Below are positions 27,073 through 36,243 of a stretch of DNA of 64,000 nt, one piece after another. Origin of the DNA: Bordetella petrii (GTDB taxonomy: Bacteria > Pseudomonadota > Gammaproteobacteria > Burkholderiales > Burkholderiaceae_B); the NCBI GenBank assembly GCA_017745595.1, contig WMBV01000016.1, positions 1 to 64,000 on the forward strand, in the 5' to 3' direction. The notes beneath the pieces were generated by a model, which saw only the letters and a program-made list of their open reading frames with translations, was not told the DNA's origin and did no database searches. Numbering within the stretch: the first letter of the stretch is position 1; the number at the start of each line of letters is the position of its first letter. Position numbers and translations under genes: made by a program.

Positions 27073-27923
27073 CCCCGTCCGCCGTCGCCCGGGCCCGGGC
27101 ACGCCGCACTGCGCTGTGGCTGGTCGCCGGGCTGTTGCTGGCCGTGTGGGCCTTTCCCGTGCTGTGGGGGCTGCTGACGTCGTTCAAGACCGAACGCGAC
27201 GTGCTGGCGTATCCGCCGGTATGGCTGTTCGAGCCCACGCTGAACAACTATCGCGATGTCTTGTTCGGCAGCGCGTCCATCGTGCCCAACCTGTGGTCCA
27301 GCCTGGTGGTGTCCACCCTGACCACGGCGCTGACGATGTTGTTCGCGGTGCCCGCCGCGTATGCGCTGGCGCGGCTGAATTACCCCGGCAAGCGGGGCTC
27401 GGGCTTTTACGTGCTGGCCACCCAGATGCTGCCGCCGGTGGGGCTGATCATTCCGTTTTACCTGGTGCTGCAAAAGGTGGGGCTGCTGGATTCGTACAGC
27501 GGCCTGACCACGATATACCTGACGTTCTCGCTGCCTTTCGCGATCTGGCTGCTGGTGTCGTACTTCGAGGATATTCCGTACGAGATGGAAGAGGCCGCCT
27601 TGCTGGACCGGGCGGGCCGCCTGCGCACGCTGTGGTACGTGATCTTGCCGCAGGTGCGCGGCGGCATCGCCGTGACCACGATTTTCGTGTTCCTGAATGC
27701 CTGGAACGAATTCCTGTTCGCGGTGGTGCTGGGCGGCAACAACGTCAGGCCGGTCACCGTGGCGATGTTCAATTTCATATCGGTCGAGCAGACGCAATGG
27801 GCGCGGCTGGCCGCGGGCGCCATGCTGGCCATGGCGCCGGTCATCGTGATCGGGTTGGTCGCGCAGCGGCATATCGTCAAGGGGTTGACAGTGGGAGCAG
27901 TCAAAGGAGGGGGGCGCCGATGA
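27069..27923 (+). CDS. sugar ABC transporter permease (MalG/UgpE type)
   Basis: A 284-residue permease with six spans. The EAA loop is MEEAALLDRAGRLRTLWYVI (about 174-193), and NAWNEFLFAVVL follows as usual for this subunit. An upstream in-frame extension to 26703 lies inside the previous gene and is rejected, because ATG 27069 forms an ATGA overlap with it. The stop in turn overlaps the ATPase start by four bases. Confidence 0.92.
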   Translation: MTPSAVARARARRTALWLVAGLLLAVWAFPVLWGLLTSFKTERDVLAYPPVWLFEPTLNNYRDVLFGSASIVPNLWSSLVVSTLTTALTMLFAVPAAYALARLNYPGKRGSGFYVLATQMLPPVGLIIPFYLVLQKVGLLDSYSGLTTIYLTFSLPFAIWLLVSYFEDIPYEMEEAALLDRAGRLRTLWYVILPQVRGGIAVTTIFVFLNAWNEFLFAVVLGGNNVRPVTVAMFNFISVEQTQWARLAAGAMLAMAPVIVIGLVAQRHIVKGLTVGAVKGGGRR

Positions 27924-28975
27924 ATCCGCCTGGAAACGTGCGCCTGGAAGGGGTGGTGAAGCAGCATGGCGCCTTCACGGCGCTGCATGGCATCGATCTG
28001 GAAATACAGCCGGGCGAGTTCTTCGCGCTGCTGGGGCCGTCGGGGTCGGGCAAGACCACCACGCTGCGCATCCTGGCCGGCCTGGAGCCCGTCAATGGCG
28101 GGCGCGTGCTGCTCGACGGGGTAGACGTCACCGACGCGCAACCCGGCGAGCGCGACGTGGCCATGGTGTTCCAGAGCTACGCGCTGTATCCCCACATGAC
28201 GGTGGCCGAGAACATCGCGTTTCCCCTGAAGATGGTGCGCACCCCCGCGGCCGAGATCGAGCGGGCCGTCAACGAGGCCGCGGCCAAGGTGGACATCGCG
28301 CATTTGCTGGCGCGCCGCCCGGGCCAATTGTCGGGCGGGCAGCAGCAGCGCTGCGCGCTGGCGCGCGCCATTGTGCGCAAGCCGCGGCTGTTCTTGCTGG
28401 ACGAACCGCTGTCGAACCTGGATGCCAAGCTGCGGGTCGAGACCCGCGCGGAATTGCGCCGCCTGCAGCGCTCGCTGGGCGTGACGGCGGTGTATGTCAC
28501 GCACGACCAGGAAGAAGCCATGACGATGGCGGACCGCATGGCGGTGTTCATGGAAGGCCGCATCATCCAGGTGGGCACCCCCAAGAGCATTTACCTGCAA
28601 CCCGCCAATGTGGCGGTGGCGGCCTTCATCGGCACGCCGCCCATGAACCTGCTGCCGGCGCAGCTGCGGGACGGCACGGCGATGGTGGCCGGCGCCAGCG
28701 TGCCGCTGCGGCACGAGGGCGCCGAGGCGCGCGACGTGATCCTGGGCGTGCGGCCGGGCGATCTGTGCATCGGCCAGACGGGCATTCCGGCAGTCGTGGA
28801 ATTCGTGGAAGACCTGGGCGACAGCGTCATCGTGAATCTGCAAGTCGGCGAGCAGCGGCTGAAGGCGCGCCGCGATCCGCAGGGGCCGCCGCTGGCCGAG
28901 GGCCAGCCGGTGGGCCTGTCTTTCGCGCCGGCGGCGGCGCACGTGTTCGACCGCGAAACAGGGCTGCGGCTGTAG
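27920..28975 (+). CDS. sugar ABC transporter ATP-binding protein (MalK/UgpC type)
   Basis: A 351-residue ATPase. Walker A is GPSGSGKT (39-46), the signature LSGGQQQR, Walker B LFLLDEPLSNLDAKLR, and the switch segment VYVTHDQEEAMTMADR. A C-terminal TOBE/regulatory region (about 235-350) is typical of carbohydrate importers. With the binding protein and two permeases it completes the transporter. The sulfatase gene follows 28 bp later. Confidence 0.95.
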   Translation: MNPPGNVRLEGVVKQHGAFTALHGIDLEIQPGEFFALLGPSGSGKTTTLRILAGLEPVNGGRVLLDGVDVTDAQPGERDVAMVFQSYALYPHMTVAENIAFPLKMVRTPAAEIERAVNEAAAKVDIAHLLARRPGQLSGGQQQRCALARAIVRKPRLFLLDEPLSNLDAKLRVETRAELRRLQRSLGVTAVYVTHDQEEAMTMADRMAVFMEGRIIQVGTPKSIYLQPANVAVAAFIGTPPMNLLPAQLRDGTAMVAGASVPLRHEGAEARDVILGVRPGDLCIGQTGIPAVVEFVEDLGDSVIVNLQVGEQRLKARRDPQGPPLAEGQPVGLSFAPAAAHVFDRETGLRL

Positions 28976-29003
28976 CCTTTCTTATCCTGAGAGCAAACGA
29001 ATC

Positions 29004-30647
29004 ATGCAAAGCGACGCGGCACGCAAGAAGCCCAATATTGTCCTGATCCTGAACGACGACATGGGGTATTCGGACATCGGCTGCTATGGCGGCGAGATCG
29101 ATACGCCCAACCTGGACCGCCTGGCGGCCGGGGGCCTGCGGTTCTCGCAGTTCTACAACACGGCGCGCTGCAGCCCATCGCGGGCGTCGCTGCTGACCGG
29201 GCTGCATCCGCACCAGACGGGCATAGGCATCCTGACCTACGATTTCGGGCCCGAGGGGTATGCCGGCAACCTGAACAAGCAGTGCGTCACCATTCCGCAG
29301 GCCCTGAAGGCAGGCGGGTACCGCGCCTACATGAGCGGCAAGTGGCATGTGGCCGGCAACCTGGTGCGGCCCACCGACGCCTGGCCCCTGCAGCGGGGCT
29401 TCGACGAGTTCTTCGGCACCATCATCGGGGCCGGCAGTTTTTACGATCCGAATACCCTGACGCGCGGCAACGAGAACATCGAACACGAGGCGGCCCGGGA
29501 CCAGGAGTTCTTCTATACCGATGCCATCAGCGACCAGGCGGTGGACTATATCCGCGAACACCAGCGGCTGTACCCCGGCCAGCCGTTCTTCGAGTATGTG
29601 GCCTATACCGCGCCGCACTGGCCCCTGCATGCCCACGATGAAGACATTGCCAAATATCGCGGCCGTTTCGACCAGGGCTGGGATACCTTGCGCGCCGAAC
29701 GCCTGCGGCGCCTGGTCCAGAGCGGCATTCTGAAAGATTCGTGGCCGCTCAGCGGGCGCGATCCCAGCCAGCCCGAATGGAGCGAGGCGGAAGAAAAAGC
29801 CTGGCTGCTGCGCTGCATGGAAGTCTATGCCGCGCAGATCGACCGCATGGACCAGGGCATCGGGCGCATCCTGGCGGCCCTGGAAGAAACCGGGCAACTG
29901 GACAACACGCTGGTCATTTTCTTGTCCGACAACGGCGCATGCGCCGAAGATATCCCCGAAGGGGTGACGGTGGACGAGCTGGTGAACAACCTGATGATCG
30001 CCAAGTCGCACACGCGCGCGGGCGAGCCGGTGCGGTTCGGCAACAATCCGTCCATCATGCCCGGCCCCGAAGACACCTACCAAAGCTACGGCACGGCCTG
30101 GGCCAATCTGTCGAACACCCCGTTCCGCCTGTACAAGCACTGGATCCATGAAGGCGGCATCGCCACGCCGCTGATCATGCACTGGCCCGCGGGTATCGCG
30201 GACCGGGGCGGCATCCGCCACAGCCCGGGCTACCTGCCCGACATCATGGCGACTTTGCTGGATGTCACCGGCGTACCGTATCCGGCGCAATGGGAAGGCA
30301 ACGACATCGCGCCGCTCGAAGGCCACACGCTGCGTCCGGTGTTCCAGGCCGAAACCGATAGCCGGCCGCCGATGTTCTGGGAGCACGAGGGCAATGCGGC
30401 GGTGCGCATCGGCAAATGGAAGCTGGTGAAGAAGTATCCCGAGCCTTGGGAGCTGTACGACATGGACGCCGACCGTACCGAACTGCAGAACCTGGCCCAG
30501 GCTCATCCCGACCGGGTGCGCGAGATGGCGGCGCTGTACGACGAGTGGGCCGCGCGCTGCGGTGTCATTCCCCGCGAGAAAATCCTGGACCTGATGCAAC
30601 AGCAGAATACCCCGCCGGCGTTCTGGGAAGAGCAAGAACAGAACTGA
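29004..30647 (+). CDS. cytoplasmic arylsulfatase-type sulfatase (FGly type)
   Basis: A 547-residue alkaline-phosphatase-superfamily sulfatase. The formylglycine motif is C56-S-P-S-R60, metal residues are in LNDDMGYSD (16-24) and SDNGA, and the second signature is G-Y-R-A-Y-M-S-G-K-W-H. There is no signal peptide (MQSDAARKKPNIVLILND), so it should act in the cytoplasm on a sulfate ester that has been imported intact. Position directly after a LacI-controlled sugar importer and 13 bp before an FGE gene supports a sulfated saccharide or glycoside as substrate. Sulfate would be released for sulfur supply or simply removed to free the carbon skeleton. Confidence 0.9.
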   Translation: MQSDAARKKPNIVLILNDDMGYSDIGCYGGEIDTPNLDRLAAGGLRFSQFYNTARCSPSRASLLTGLHPHQTGIGILTYDFGPEGYAGNLNKQCVTIPQALKAGGYRAYMSGKWHVAGNLVRPTDAWPLQRGFDEFFGTIIGAGSFYDPNTLTRGNENIEHEAARDQEFFYTDAISDQAVDYIREHQRLYPGQPFFEYVAYTAPHWPLHAHDEDIAKYRGRFDQGWDTLRAERLRRLVQSGILKDSWPLSGRDPSQPEWSEAEEKAWLLRCMEVYAAQIDRMDQGIGRILAALEETGQLDNTLVIFLSDNGACAEDIPEGVTVDELVNNLMIAKSHTRAGEPVRFGNNPSIMPGPEDTYQSYGTAWANLSNTPFRLYKHWIHEGGIATPLIMHWPAGIADRGGIRHSPGYLPDIMATLLDVTGVPYPAQWEGNDIAPLEGHTLRPVFQAETDSRPPMFWEHEGNAAVRIGKWKLVKKYPEPWELYDMDADRTELQNLAQAHPDRVREMAALYDEWAARCGVIPREKILDLMQQQNTPPAFWEEQEQN

Positions 30648-30660
30648 GCCCGCGCGCGAC

Positions 30661-31641
30661 ATGGACCACGACGGCGCGCGCAAATCGTGCTGCATGCCAG
30701 CCGCCGGCCCCTCGGCGGACGCGGGGGCGCCGGCCGTTGCCGCGTTGGCCGCGACGGCAGCGGCCGGCCGGCCCGATCGGCTGGTGTGCATCGCGGGCGG
30801 CGAATTCCGCATGGGCAGCGACTATGCCGGCGGTTTCGCGGCCGACGGCGAGGGCCCGGTGCGCAGCGTGATCGTGGGCAGTTATCGCATATCCGCCACG
30901 GCGGTCACCAACCGCGAGTTCGGCGATTTCGTGCGGGCCACGGGATACGTGACCACCGCCGAACGGCTGGGCGCCTCGTTCGTCTTTTATCTGCAGGTGC
31001 CGCTGGCGGCGCGCCAGGCCATCCGGCAGGTGCCGCGCGGACTGCCATGGTGGCTGAACATCGAGCAGGCCTGCTGGCAGCGGCCCGAAGGGCCGGGTTC
31101 GCATATCCACGCGCGGCTGGACCATCCGGTGGTGCATGTGTCGTGGGACGACGCCCAGGCCTATTGCGCCTGGGCCGGGCTGCGCCTGCCCACCGAAGCG
31201 GAATGGGAACACGCCGCGCGTGGCGGCCTGGACCAGAAACTGTACCCGTGGGGCGATGCCCTGGAGCCCGGCGGGCAGCCGTGCTGCAACATCTGGCGCG
31301 GGAATTTCCCAAACGAGCCGCGGGCCGGCTGGCAGCCCGGTACGGTGCCGGCCCGGTGGTTCGAACCCAATGGCCATGGCCTGTATAACGTATCGGGCAA
31401 TGTCTGGGAATGGTGCGCGGATTGGTTCTCGCCCACTTACCACACCGCTACCGACAGCCGCGATCCGTTCCAGGGCACGCCCACCGGGCGGCGGTCGATG
31501 CGCGGCGGCTCGTTTCTGTGCCATGACTCGTACTGCAACCGCTACCGGGTGGGGGCGCGCAATGCCAACACGCCGGCCAGTACGTCCAGCAACGCGGGCT
31601 TCCGGGTGGCGGGCGCCGCACCCGTGCCGCCGCCCCGCTAA
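30661..31641 (+). CDS. formylglycine-generating enzyme (FGE, SUMF1 family), cytoplasmic
   Basis: A 326-residue SUMF1-type enzyme that oxidises the Cys of C-x-P/A-x-R in sulfatases to formylglycine, using O2 and copper. The two active-site cysteines are visible as C287 and C292 in RGGSFLCHDSYCNRYR. LPTEAEWEHAARGG and NVSGNVWEWCADWF are family landmarks. An N-terminal S-C-C-M-P (9-13) resembles the paired-Cys leader of several bacterial FGEs. No signal peptide. It is directly downstream of the sulfatase at 29004 and would also activate the choline sulfatase at 20569. Confidence 0.93.
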   Translation: MDHDGARKSCCMPAAGPSADAGAPAVAALAATAAAGRPDRLVCIAGGEFRMGSDYAGGFAADGEGPVRSVIVGSYRISATAVTNREFGDFVRATGYVTTAERLGASFVFYLQVPLAARQAIRQVPRGLPWWLNIEQACWQRPEGPGSHIHARLDHPVVHVSWDDAQAYCAWAGLRLPTEAEWEHAARGGLDQKLYPWGDALEPGGQPCCNIWRGNFPNEPRAGWQPGTVPARWFEPNGHGLYNVSGNVWEWCADWFSPTYHTATDSRDPFQGTPTGRRSMRGGSFLCHDSYCNRYRVGARNANTPASTSSNAGFRVAGAAPVPPPR

Positions 31642-31746
31642 GGCAGCTACTGGTGTTACAAACATAGCGACCTGTATACGCCTGGAATCAGGCTGGCGGC
31701 CAGCGATCGGAAATAATGAATGTTTGTTTTGCCCAGGGGTGTGCCC

Positions 31747-32523
31747 ATGCTTTTTACGCCCATCCGATCCATGCCTATTCCGTTTTCCCGTCTTGCCGGC
31801 CTGCTGGCTTGCTGCGCGCTGCTGGCCGCCTGCACCACCCCGCCACCGACCATCGACGAACGCGATTCCTTTACGCACGGCGACACCTATTCCCGCAGTT
31901 TCCCCGGGCCCAGCGAGGTGGCCTGCGAAGCCGGACGGCGTTCGCTGCTGGGGCAGGGATACATCATCGACAAGGCCGAGCCCAACCAGATCAGCGGACA
32001 CAAGAATTACCAGGACCAGGAAAACGACAACCAGCACGCGCAGATCCTGTTCAACATCGATTGCACGCCCGGCGGCGATGGCAACACGCTGATGTACGTC
32101 AGCGCGCTGCGCGACCTTTACACGATGAAGAAGTCCAGTAATTCGGCCAGTGTCGGACTGAGCGTGCTGGGCGCGGTGTCGATGCCGGTGGGAGCCAGCG
32201 ACGATTCGCTGGTCAAGACCTCCAGCGAAACGATATCGCGCGGCGCGTTTTACGACGGATTCTTCGCACAAGTGAAGCAGAACCTCGGCTCGGCCAAGGC
32301 CGCGATCGACGCCGGCACGACACCGGCGCAACAGCCATCGGCCACGCGACCGGCGCAGCCGGATAAGCCTGCGCCTACACCTACGCCCGCGCCAGCGCCA
32401 GCGTCTACGCCCGCACCCACGCCAGCGCCCACGCCTAAGCAGGAGGCCACGCCTACGCCTACGCCCGCGCCCGCGCCCACGGCCAAGCCGGAGGCCACGC
32501 CAACGCCTACGCCGGCGCCATAA
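31747..32523 (+). CDS. DUF2242-like lipoprotein with Pro/Thr/Ala-rich tail
   Basis: A lipoprotein of about 258 residues. Lipobox L-L-A-A-C (Cys at residue 29 from ATG 31747) is followed by TTPPPTID. The globular part (about 45-175) contains SEVACEAGRRSLLGQGYII, a pattern I associate with the DUF2242 family of Burkholderiales lipoproteins; function unknown. From about residue 190 the chain is low-complexity (T-P-A-P and T-P-T-P repeats with K-P-E-A spacers), likely an extended cell-wall-spanning linker. ATG 31747 has AGGGG upstream; ATGs at 31720 and 31771 are alternatives. No operon partner is evident. Confidence 0.7.
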   Translation: MLFTPIRSMPIPFSRLAGLLACCALLAACTTPPPTIDERDSFTHGDTYSRSFPGPSEVACEAGRRSLLGQGYIIDKAEPNQISGHKNYQDQENDNQHAQILFNIDCTPGGDGNTLMYVSALRDLYTMKKSSNSASVGLSVLGAVSMPVGASDDSLVKTSSETISRGAFYDGFFAQVKQNLGSAKAAIDAGTTPAQQPSATRPAQPDKPAPTPTPAPAPASTPAPTPAPTPKQEATPTPTPAPAPTAKPEATPTPTPAP

Positions 32524-32530
32524 AGTTGCC

Positions 32531-32616
32531 AGGTGTCTGACTCCCGCCAGGGTGTCAGACACCGCGGTGTTCATATGCCCTTCGGTGTCTGACACCCTGG
32601 CGGGAGTCAGACACCT
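32531..32616. repeat. perfect 34-bp inverted repeat of the palindromic family (copy 5)
   Basis: Left arm 32531-32564 and right arm 32583-32616 are exact reverse complements over 34 bases, separated by 18 bases. Each arm is itself a palindromic unit (GGTGTCTGAC ... GTCAGACACC), so alternative cruciform or hairpin forms are possible. It lies 8 bp after the lipoprotein stop and before the FGGY kinase gene. A decayed further half-unit continues to about 32652. Confidence 0.92.
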
Positions 32617-32704
32617 AGGCACAAGACACCCGGGCACAGTCGGACACCTGGTCAATTGCGCGTAGACTCGCGCAATGACTACGGCACACAGGGAACAAGC
32701 AACA

Positions 32705-34228
32705 ATGACCTACGTCCTGGCGGTGGACCTGGGCGGTACGCGGTTTCGCGCGGCGCTGGTGGACATGGCGGGCGATGCCGCGCAGTCTTGCGCCATCGAT
32801 AGCCCGCCGGGCGTGGCGGCGCACCCGGGCTGGGACGAAATCGATGCCGACGCCTGGTGGCGCGGCCTGCAGACCCTGGCCGACACCCTGGCGGACCGGG
32901 CGGGCGCCGCCTTCGATGCGATCGAGGCCATTGCCATTTGCGGCGTCACGCGCACGCAAGTGTTTATCGATGCGCAGGGCGCGGCCATCCGGCCCGCCAT
33001 CACCTGGCGCGATGCGCGCGCGGCGGCGGACGTGGCCGCGTGGCGGGCCGCCATGCCGGCGTCCCATCACGAAGCCGCGCAGATCAACGCCTTTCATCCC
33101 TGGGCCCGCATCGCCTGGCTGCTGCGGGCCGAACCCCAACAGGCGGCGCGCGTGCGCACGGTGCTGGAGCCCAAGGACTATCTCAACTTCCGCCTGACGG
33201 GCAGGGCGGCCAGCGATACGGTGTCGATGGCGCGGCTGGCGGCGGCCGCCGCGCCCGACGCGTCGCAGGCAGACCTGCTGACGGCGGTAGGCGCGCCGGC
33301 CGCGTGGGTGCCGCCCTTGCTCGGCCCCCTGGATGTCGTCGGGCCGGTGCGCGCCGGCCTGCCGGGGGCGCTGGCCCGCCTGGCCGGGCGTCCCGTCGTC
33401 GCCTGTTCCAACGACACCTGGGCCGCCGTGGCGGGGCTGGGGGCGCTGCGGCCGGGCTATGCCTACAACATCTCGGGTACTACCGAAGTCTTCGGGGCCG
33501 TCGGCGCCGAGCCGGTGCAGGCGCAAGGCCTGATGACGGTAGATTGGGGCCATGGCCACCACCAGATCGGCGGCCCCGGTCAGAACGGCGCCGACACCAT
33601 CGCCTGGCTGCTGCCCTTGCTGGGCCGGCTGCATGGCCCGGACTCGGCCGCCGTGGCCGACGCACTGGACGCCCTGCTCGGCGCGCCGCGCGACCCGCAG
33701 CCGGCGCTCTTCCTGCCGTACCTGCAGGGCGAGCGCGTGCCTTACTGGGATCCGCATCTGCGCGGCGCGTTCGTGGGCCTGAACCGCCGCCACGGCCCGG
33801 GCGACCTGGCCTGGGCGGTGCTGGAGGGCGTGGCGTTCCTGAACCGGGTCGTGCTGGAACGCGCCGAGGCCGCGCTGGGCGGCGCGGTGCAAGAAATCCG
33901 CTTTGGCGGCGGCGCGGCATCCAATGCGCGCTGGTGCCAGGCCAAGGCCGATATCTGCGAGCGCGCCATCGTCGTGGGCCGGGCCGAGCAGCCCGGCGTG
34001 GTGGGCGCGGCGGCGGCGGCCTGGACCGCGCTGGGACGCCACGCCAGTTTCGCGGCCGCGCAAGACGCGCTGGCGCGGGTGGCGCGGCGCTACGAACCGC
34101 GGCCGCGGCAGGCGCGGGCCTATCGCCCGCTGTATGCGCAGTTCCGCGCCGCCGAGGCCGCGCTGGCGCCTGTGTCGCGCGCATTGGCGGGCCTCCAGCT
34201 GCCCGTGTCCGGCGCCACCGGGGTATAA
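32705..34228 (+). CDS. FGGY-family carbohydrate kinase (xylulokinase-like)
   Basis: A 507-residue sugar kinase. The N-terminal phosphate loop is AVDLGGTRFRAALVD (5-19). ITWRDARA and the central NISGTTEVFG segment match FGGY signature regions, and FGGGAASNARWCQAKAD marks the C-terminal ATP-binding lobe. ATG 32705 with AGGGAAC upstream is preferred to ATG 32675. It would phosphorylate the sugar imported by the ABC system encoded next (34315-36984). Known family substrates include xylulose, ribulose, fuculose, glycerol and erythritol; the exact one is not evident. No isomerase or regulator gene is adjacent. Confidence 0.88.
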   Translation: MTYVLAVDLGGTRFRAALVDMAGDAAQSCAIDSPPGVAAHPGWDEIDADAWWRGLQTLADTLADRAGAAFDAIEAIAICGVTRTQVFIDAQGAAIRPAITWRDARAAADVAAWRAAMPASHHEAAQINAFHPWARIAWLLRAEPQQAARVRTVLEPKDYLNFRLTGRAASDTVSMARLAAAAAPDASQADLLTAVGAPAAWVPPLLGPLDVVGPVRAGLPGALARLAGRPVVACSNDTWAAVAGLGALRPGYAYNISGTTEVFGAVGAEPVQAQGLMTVDWGHGHHQIGGPGQNGADTIAWLLPLLGRLHGPDSAAVADALDALLGAPRDPQPALFLPYLQGERVPYWDPHLRGAFVGLNRRHGPGDLAWAVLEGVAFLNRVVLERAEAALGGAVQEIRFGGGAASNARWCQAKADICERAIVVGRAEQPGVVGAAAAAWTALGRHASFAAAQDALARVARRYEPRPRQARAYRPLYAQFRAAEAALAPVSRALAGLQLPVSGATGV

Positions 34229-34314
34229 ACTACGACGCCATCAACGCCGGGCCGCGGTCCGGCAGGCGGCCCGCGGCGGCCGCATCATCATCAAATGCAG
34301 CAGGGGTTGAGTCG

Positions 34315-35256
34315 ATGCGCGGCATCCTGGAAAAATACGGCACGGCAATCGCGGGATTGGCCCTGGTGGGCTTCTTCGCGTTGGCGGCCCCGAATTTCGC
34401 GGCGCCCAACAATCTTTTGAACATCGCCAAGGAAACCAGCTTCCTGGCCATCATCGCCATCGGCTTTACGCTGGCGCTGGTCACCGCCGAACTGGATCTG
34501 TCGGTGGCCGACGTCGCCAGCCTGGCCGCCGTGGTCACCGGGGCGCTGGTGCATACTGGCCAGCCCGCGCTCTTGGCCATTGCCGCGGGCCTGAGCATCG
34601 GGCTGCTGTGCGGCCTGGTCAACGGCATCGCCGTCACGCGCCTGCGCGTTCCTTCGCTGATCGCCACGCTGGGCATGGCCGCCATGGCGCGCGGCTTCGC
34701 CTTCATGCTGACCGACGGTGTGTCGTACGTGGGCCGCTGGCCCGCCGCCTTCACGGGCCTGGCGCGCGGCAAGCCCCTGGGCATCCCCGCGCCCGTGCTA
34801 TGGATGCTGGCGGCCGTGCTGCTTGCCATCTTCCTGGTCAAATGGACCCGCACCGGCGCCCGCATGACCGCCACGGGCGAGGCCGGCGAATCCGCGCGCC
34901 TGGCAGGCATCGACATCCGCGCCATGAAAAGCATCGGCCTGATGCTGTCCGGCCTGTGCGCGGGCCTGGCCGCGGTGCTGCTTACCGCCAGCCTGTCTTC
35001 CGCCGCCCCCAACATGGCGGGCGACTATTTCCTGTACGCGATCGCCGCCGTGCTGCTGGGCATGACCATGTTCAACCCCGGCCACGCCAACATTCCCGGC
35101 ACGCTGGTCGCCGCGCTGATACTGAAAGTGCTGGGCAACGGCCTGGTCTTGATGGGGGCACCGTACTACGTGCAGGATATCGTCCTGGGTTTCATCATCA
35201 TCGCCTCTGTCGCGGTGTCGTCGGCCGTGCTGAAGAAAGCGGCTTTCAAATTCTGA
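34315..35256 (+). CDS. ribose-type ABC transporter permease (RbsC family)
   Basis: A 313-residue permease with eight to ten hydrophobic spans. Family landmarks are GFTLALVTAELDLSVADVAS (about 49-68), which matches the G-I-D-L-S-V-G motif of RbsC proteins, and the ATGEAGESARLAGIDI loop that contacts the ATPase. It follows the kinase gene by 86 bp and is 19 bp before the binding protein. Confidence 0.9.
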   Translation: MRGILEKYGTAIAGLALVGFFALAAPNFAAPNNLLNIAKETSFLAIIAIGFTLALVTAELDLSVADVASLAAVVTGALVHTGQPALLAIAAGLSIGLLCGLVNGIAVTRLRVPSLIATLGMAAMARGFAFMLTDGVSYVGRWPAAFTGLARGKPLGIPAPVLWMLAAVLLAIFLVKWTRTGARMTATGEAGESARLAGIDIRAMKSIGLMLSGLCAGLAAVLLTASLSSAAPNMAGDYFLYAIAAVLLGMTMFNPGHANIPGTLVAALILKVLGNGLVLMGAPYYVQDIVLGFIIIASVAVSSAVLKKAAFKF

Positions 35257-35275
35257 GCTATAGGGGAAGACCACC

Positions 35276-36232
35276 ATGATCCGCTCCGTGAAACGCACCT
35301 TGTTGCTGGGCGCCTTCGCCGTCCAGGCGCTGGCGGCCGGCACGGCCCATGCCTTCGATGTGGGCGTCGTCGCGTTCCAGATGTCGTCGGAAACCCACGC
35401 GCGCGTGGCCAACGCCGCCGCCGAGGCGGCCCGCGCCAAAGGCTGGACCGTCACCCAGCTCAATGCCGAGGGCTCTTTGCCCAAGCTGGCCGAGCAGCTG
35501 GATACGCTGGTCAACAAGAAGGTCGACGCCATCGTCATCGCCATGGGCAAGCCCGTTGAAACCGACGCGCAACTGCAAGCCGCCAAGGAAAACGGCATTC
35601 CGGTCATCGGCGTGATGTCCGGCGCCAGCCCGCACATGCTGTTCGACATCGAAGTCAACGAATACGCCACCGGCGCGCAGTCGGTGCTGTACCTGCTGGG
35701 CAAGCTGGGTTACCAGGGCAACATCCTGTCCGCGCGTTTCGACGGCAATTCGGGTACCCGCATCCGCGGCAAAATGCTGGATGCCGTGCTGTCCGAAAAC
35801 ACCGCCGTCAAAGACCTGGCCAAGTTCAGCATGGCCCGCACCCAAAGCTGGCGCGACGACGTGCGCAACGGCATGCAGGCGCTGTTCCTGCGCCACCAGG
35901 GCCAGTTCCAGGGCGTCTGGGCCTCGTTCGACGGCCAGGCCTACGTCATCGACGACCTGCTGCAGGCCCAGGGCATGAAAAAGGGCGACATTACCCTGGT
36001 GTCGGTGGATGGCGCCGCCGAAACCTATCGCCGCATTGCCGACCCCAACAGCCTCGTGACCGCCACGATGATGATTCCCTTCGAGCAAATGGGCACGCGC
36101 GCCATCGAGGCGATCGATCGTATCGTGGTGAAGAAAGAGCCCAAGGAAACGATCACCGAAGGCCCTTATCTGTTCATGGATTCGGTGCTGGTCGATGCCA
36201 GCAACGTCCAGAAATTCCTGCAATCCAAGTAA
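35276..36232 (+). CDS. ribose-type periplasmic sugar-binding protein (RbsB family)
   Basis: A 318-residue exported binding protein of peripla_BP_4 type. The signal peptide ends at T-A-H-A (about 26), mature FDVGVVAFQMSSETHARV. NKKVDAIVIAMGKP and GVWASFDGQAYVIDDLL are the hinge-strand patterns of ribose/xylose/inositol binders. It lies between the permease and ATPase genes; order permease-binding protein-ATPase differs from the E. coli rbs operon. Confidence 0.9.
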   Translation: MIRSVKRTLLLGAFAVQALAAGTAHAFDVGVVAFQMSSETHARVANAAAEAARAKGWTVTQLNAEGSLPKLAEQLDTLVNKKVDAIVIAMGKPVETDAQLQAAKENGIPVIGVMSGASPHMLFDIEVNEYATGAQSVLYLLGKLGYQGNILSARFDGNSGTRIRGKMLDAVLSENTAVKDLAKFSMARTQSWRDDVRNGMQALFLRHQGQFQGVWASFDGQAYVIDDLLQAQGMKKGDITLVSVDGAAETYRRIADPNSLVTATMMIPFEQMGTRAIEAIDRIVVKKEPKETITEGPYLFMDSVLVDASNVQKFLQSK

Positions 36233-36243
36233 GGGCCGCTTCC

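Noticed and set aside
32531-32616. CRISPR-like repeat arrangement
   Set aside because: Repeats are facing palindromic pairs, not regularly spaced direct repeats with unique spacers, and no cas genes are present.
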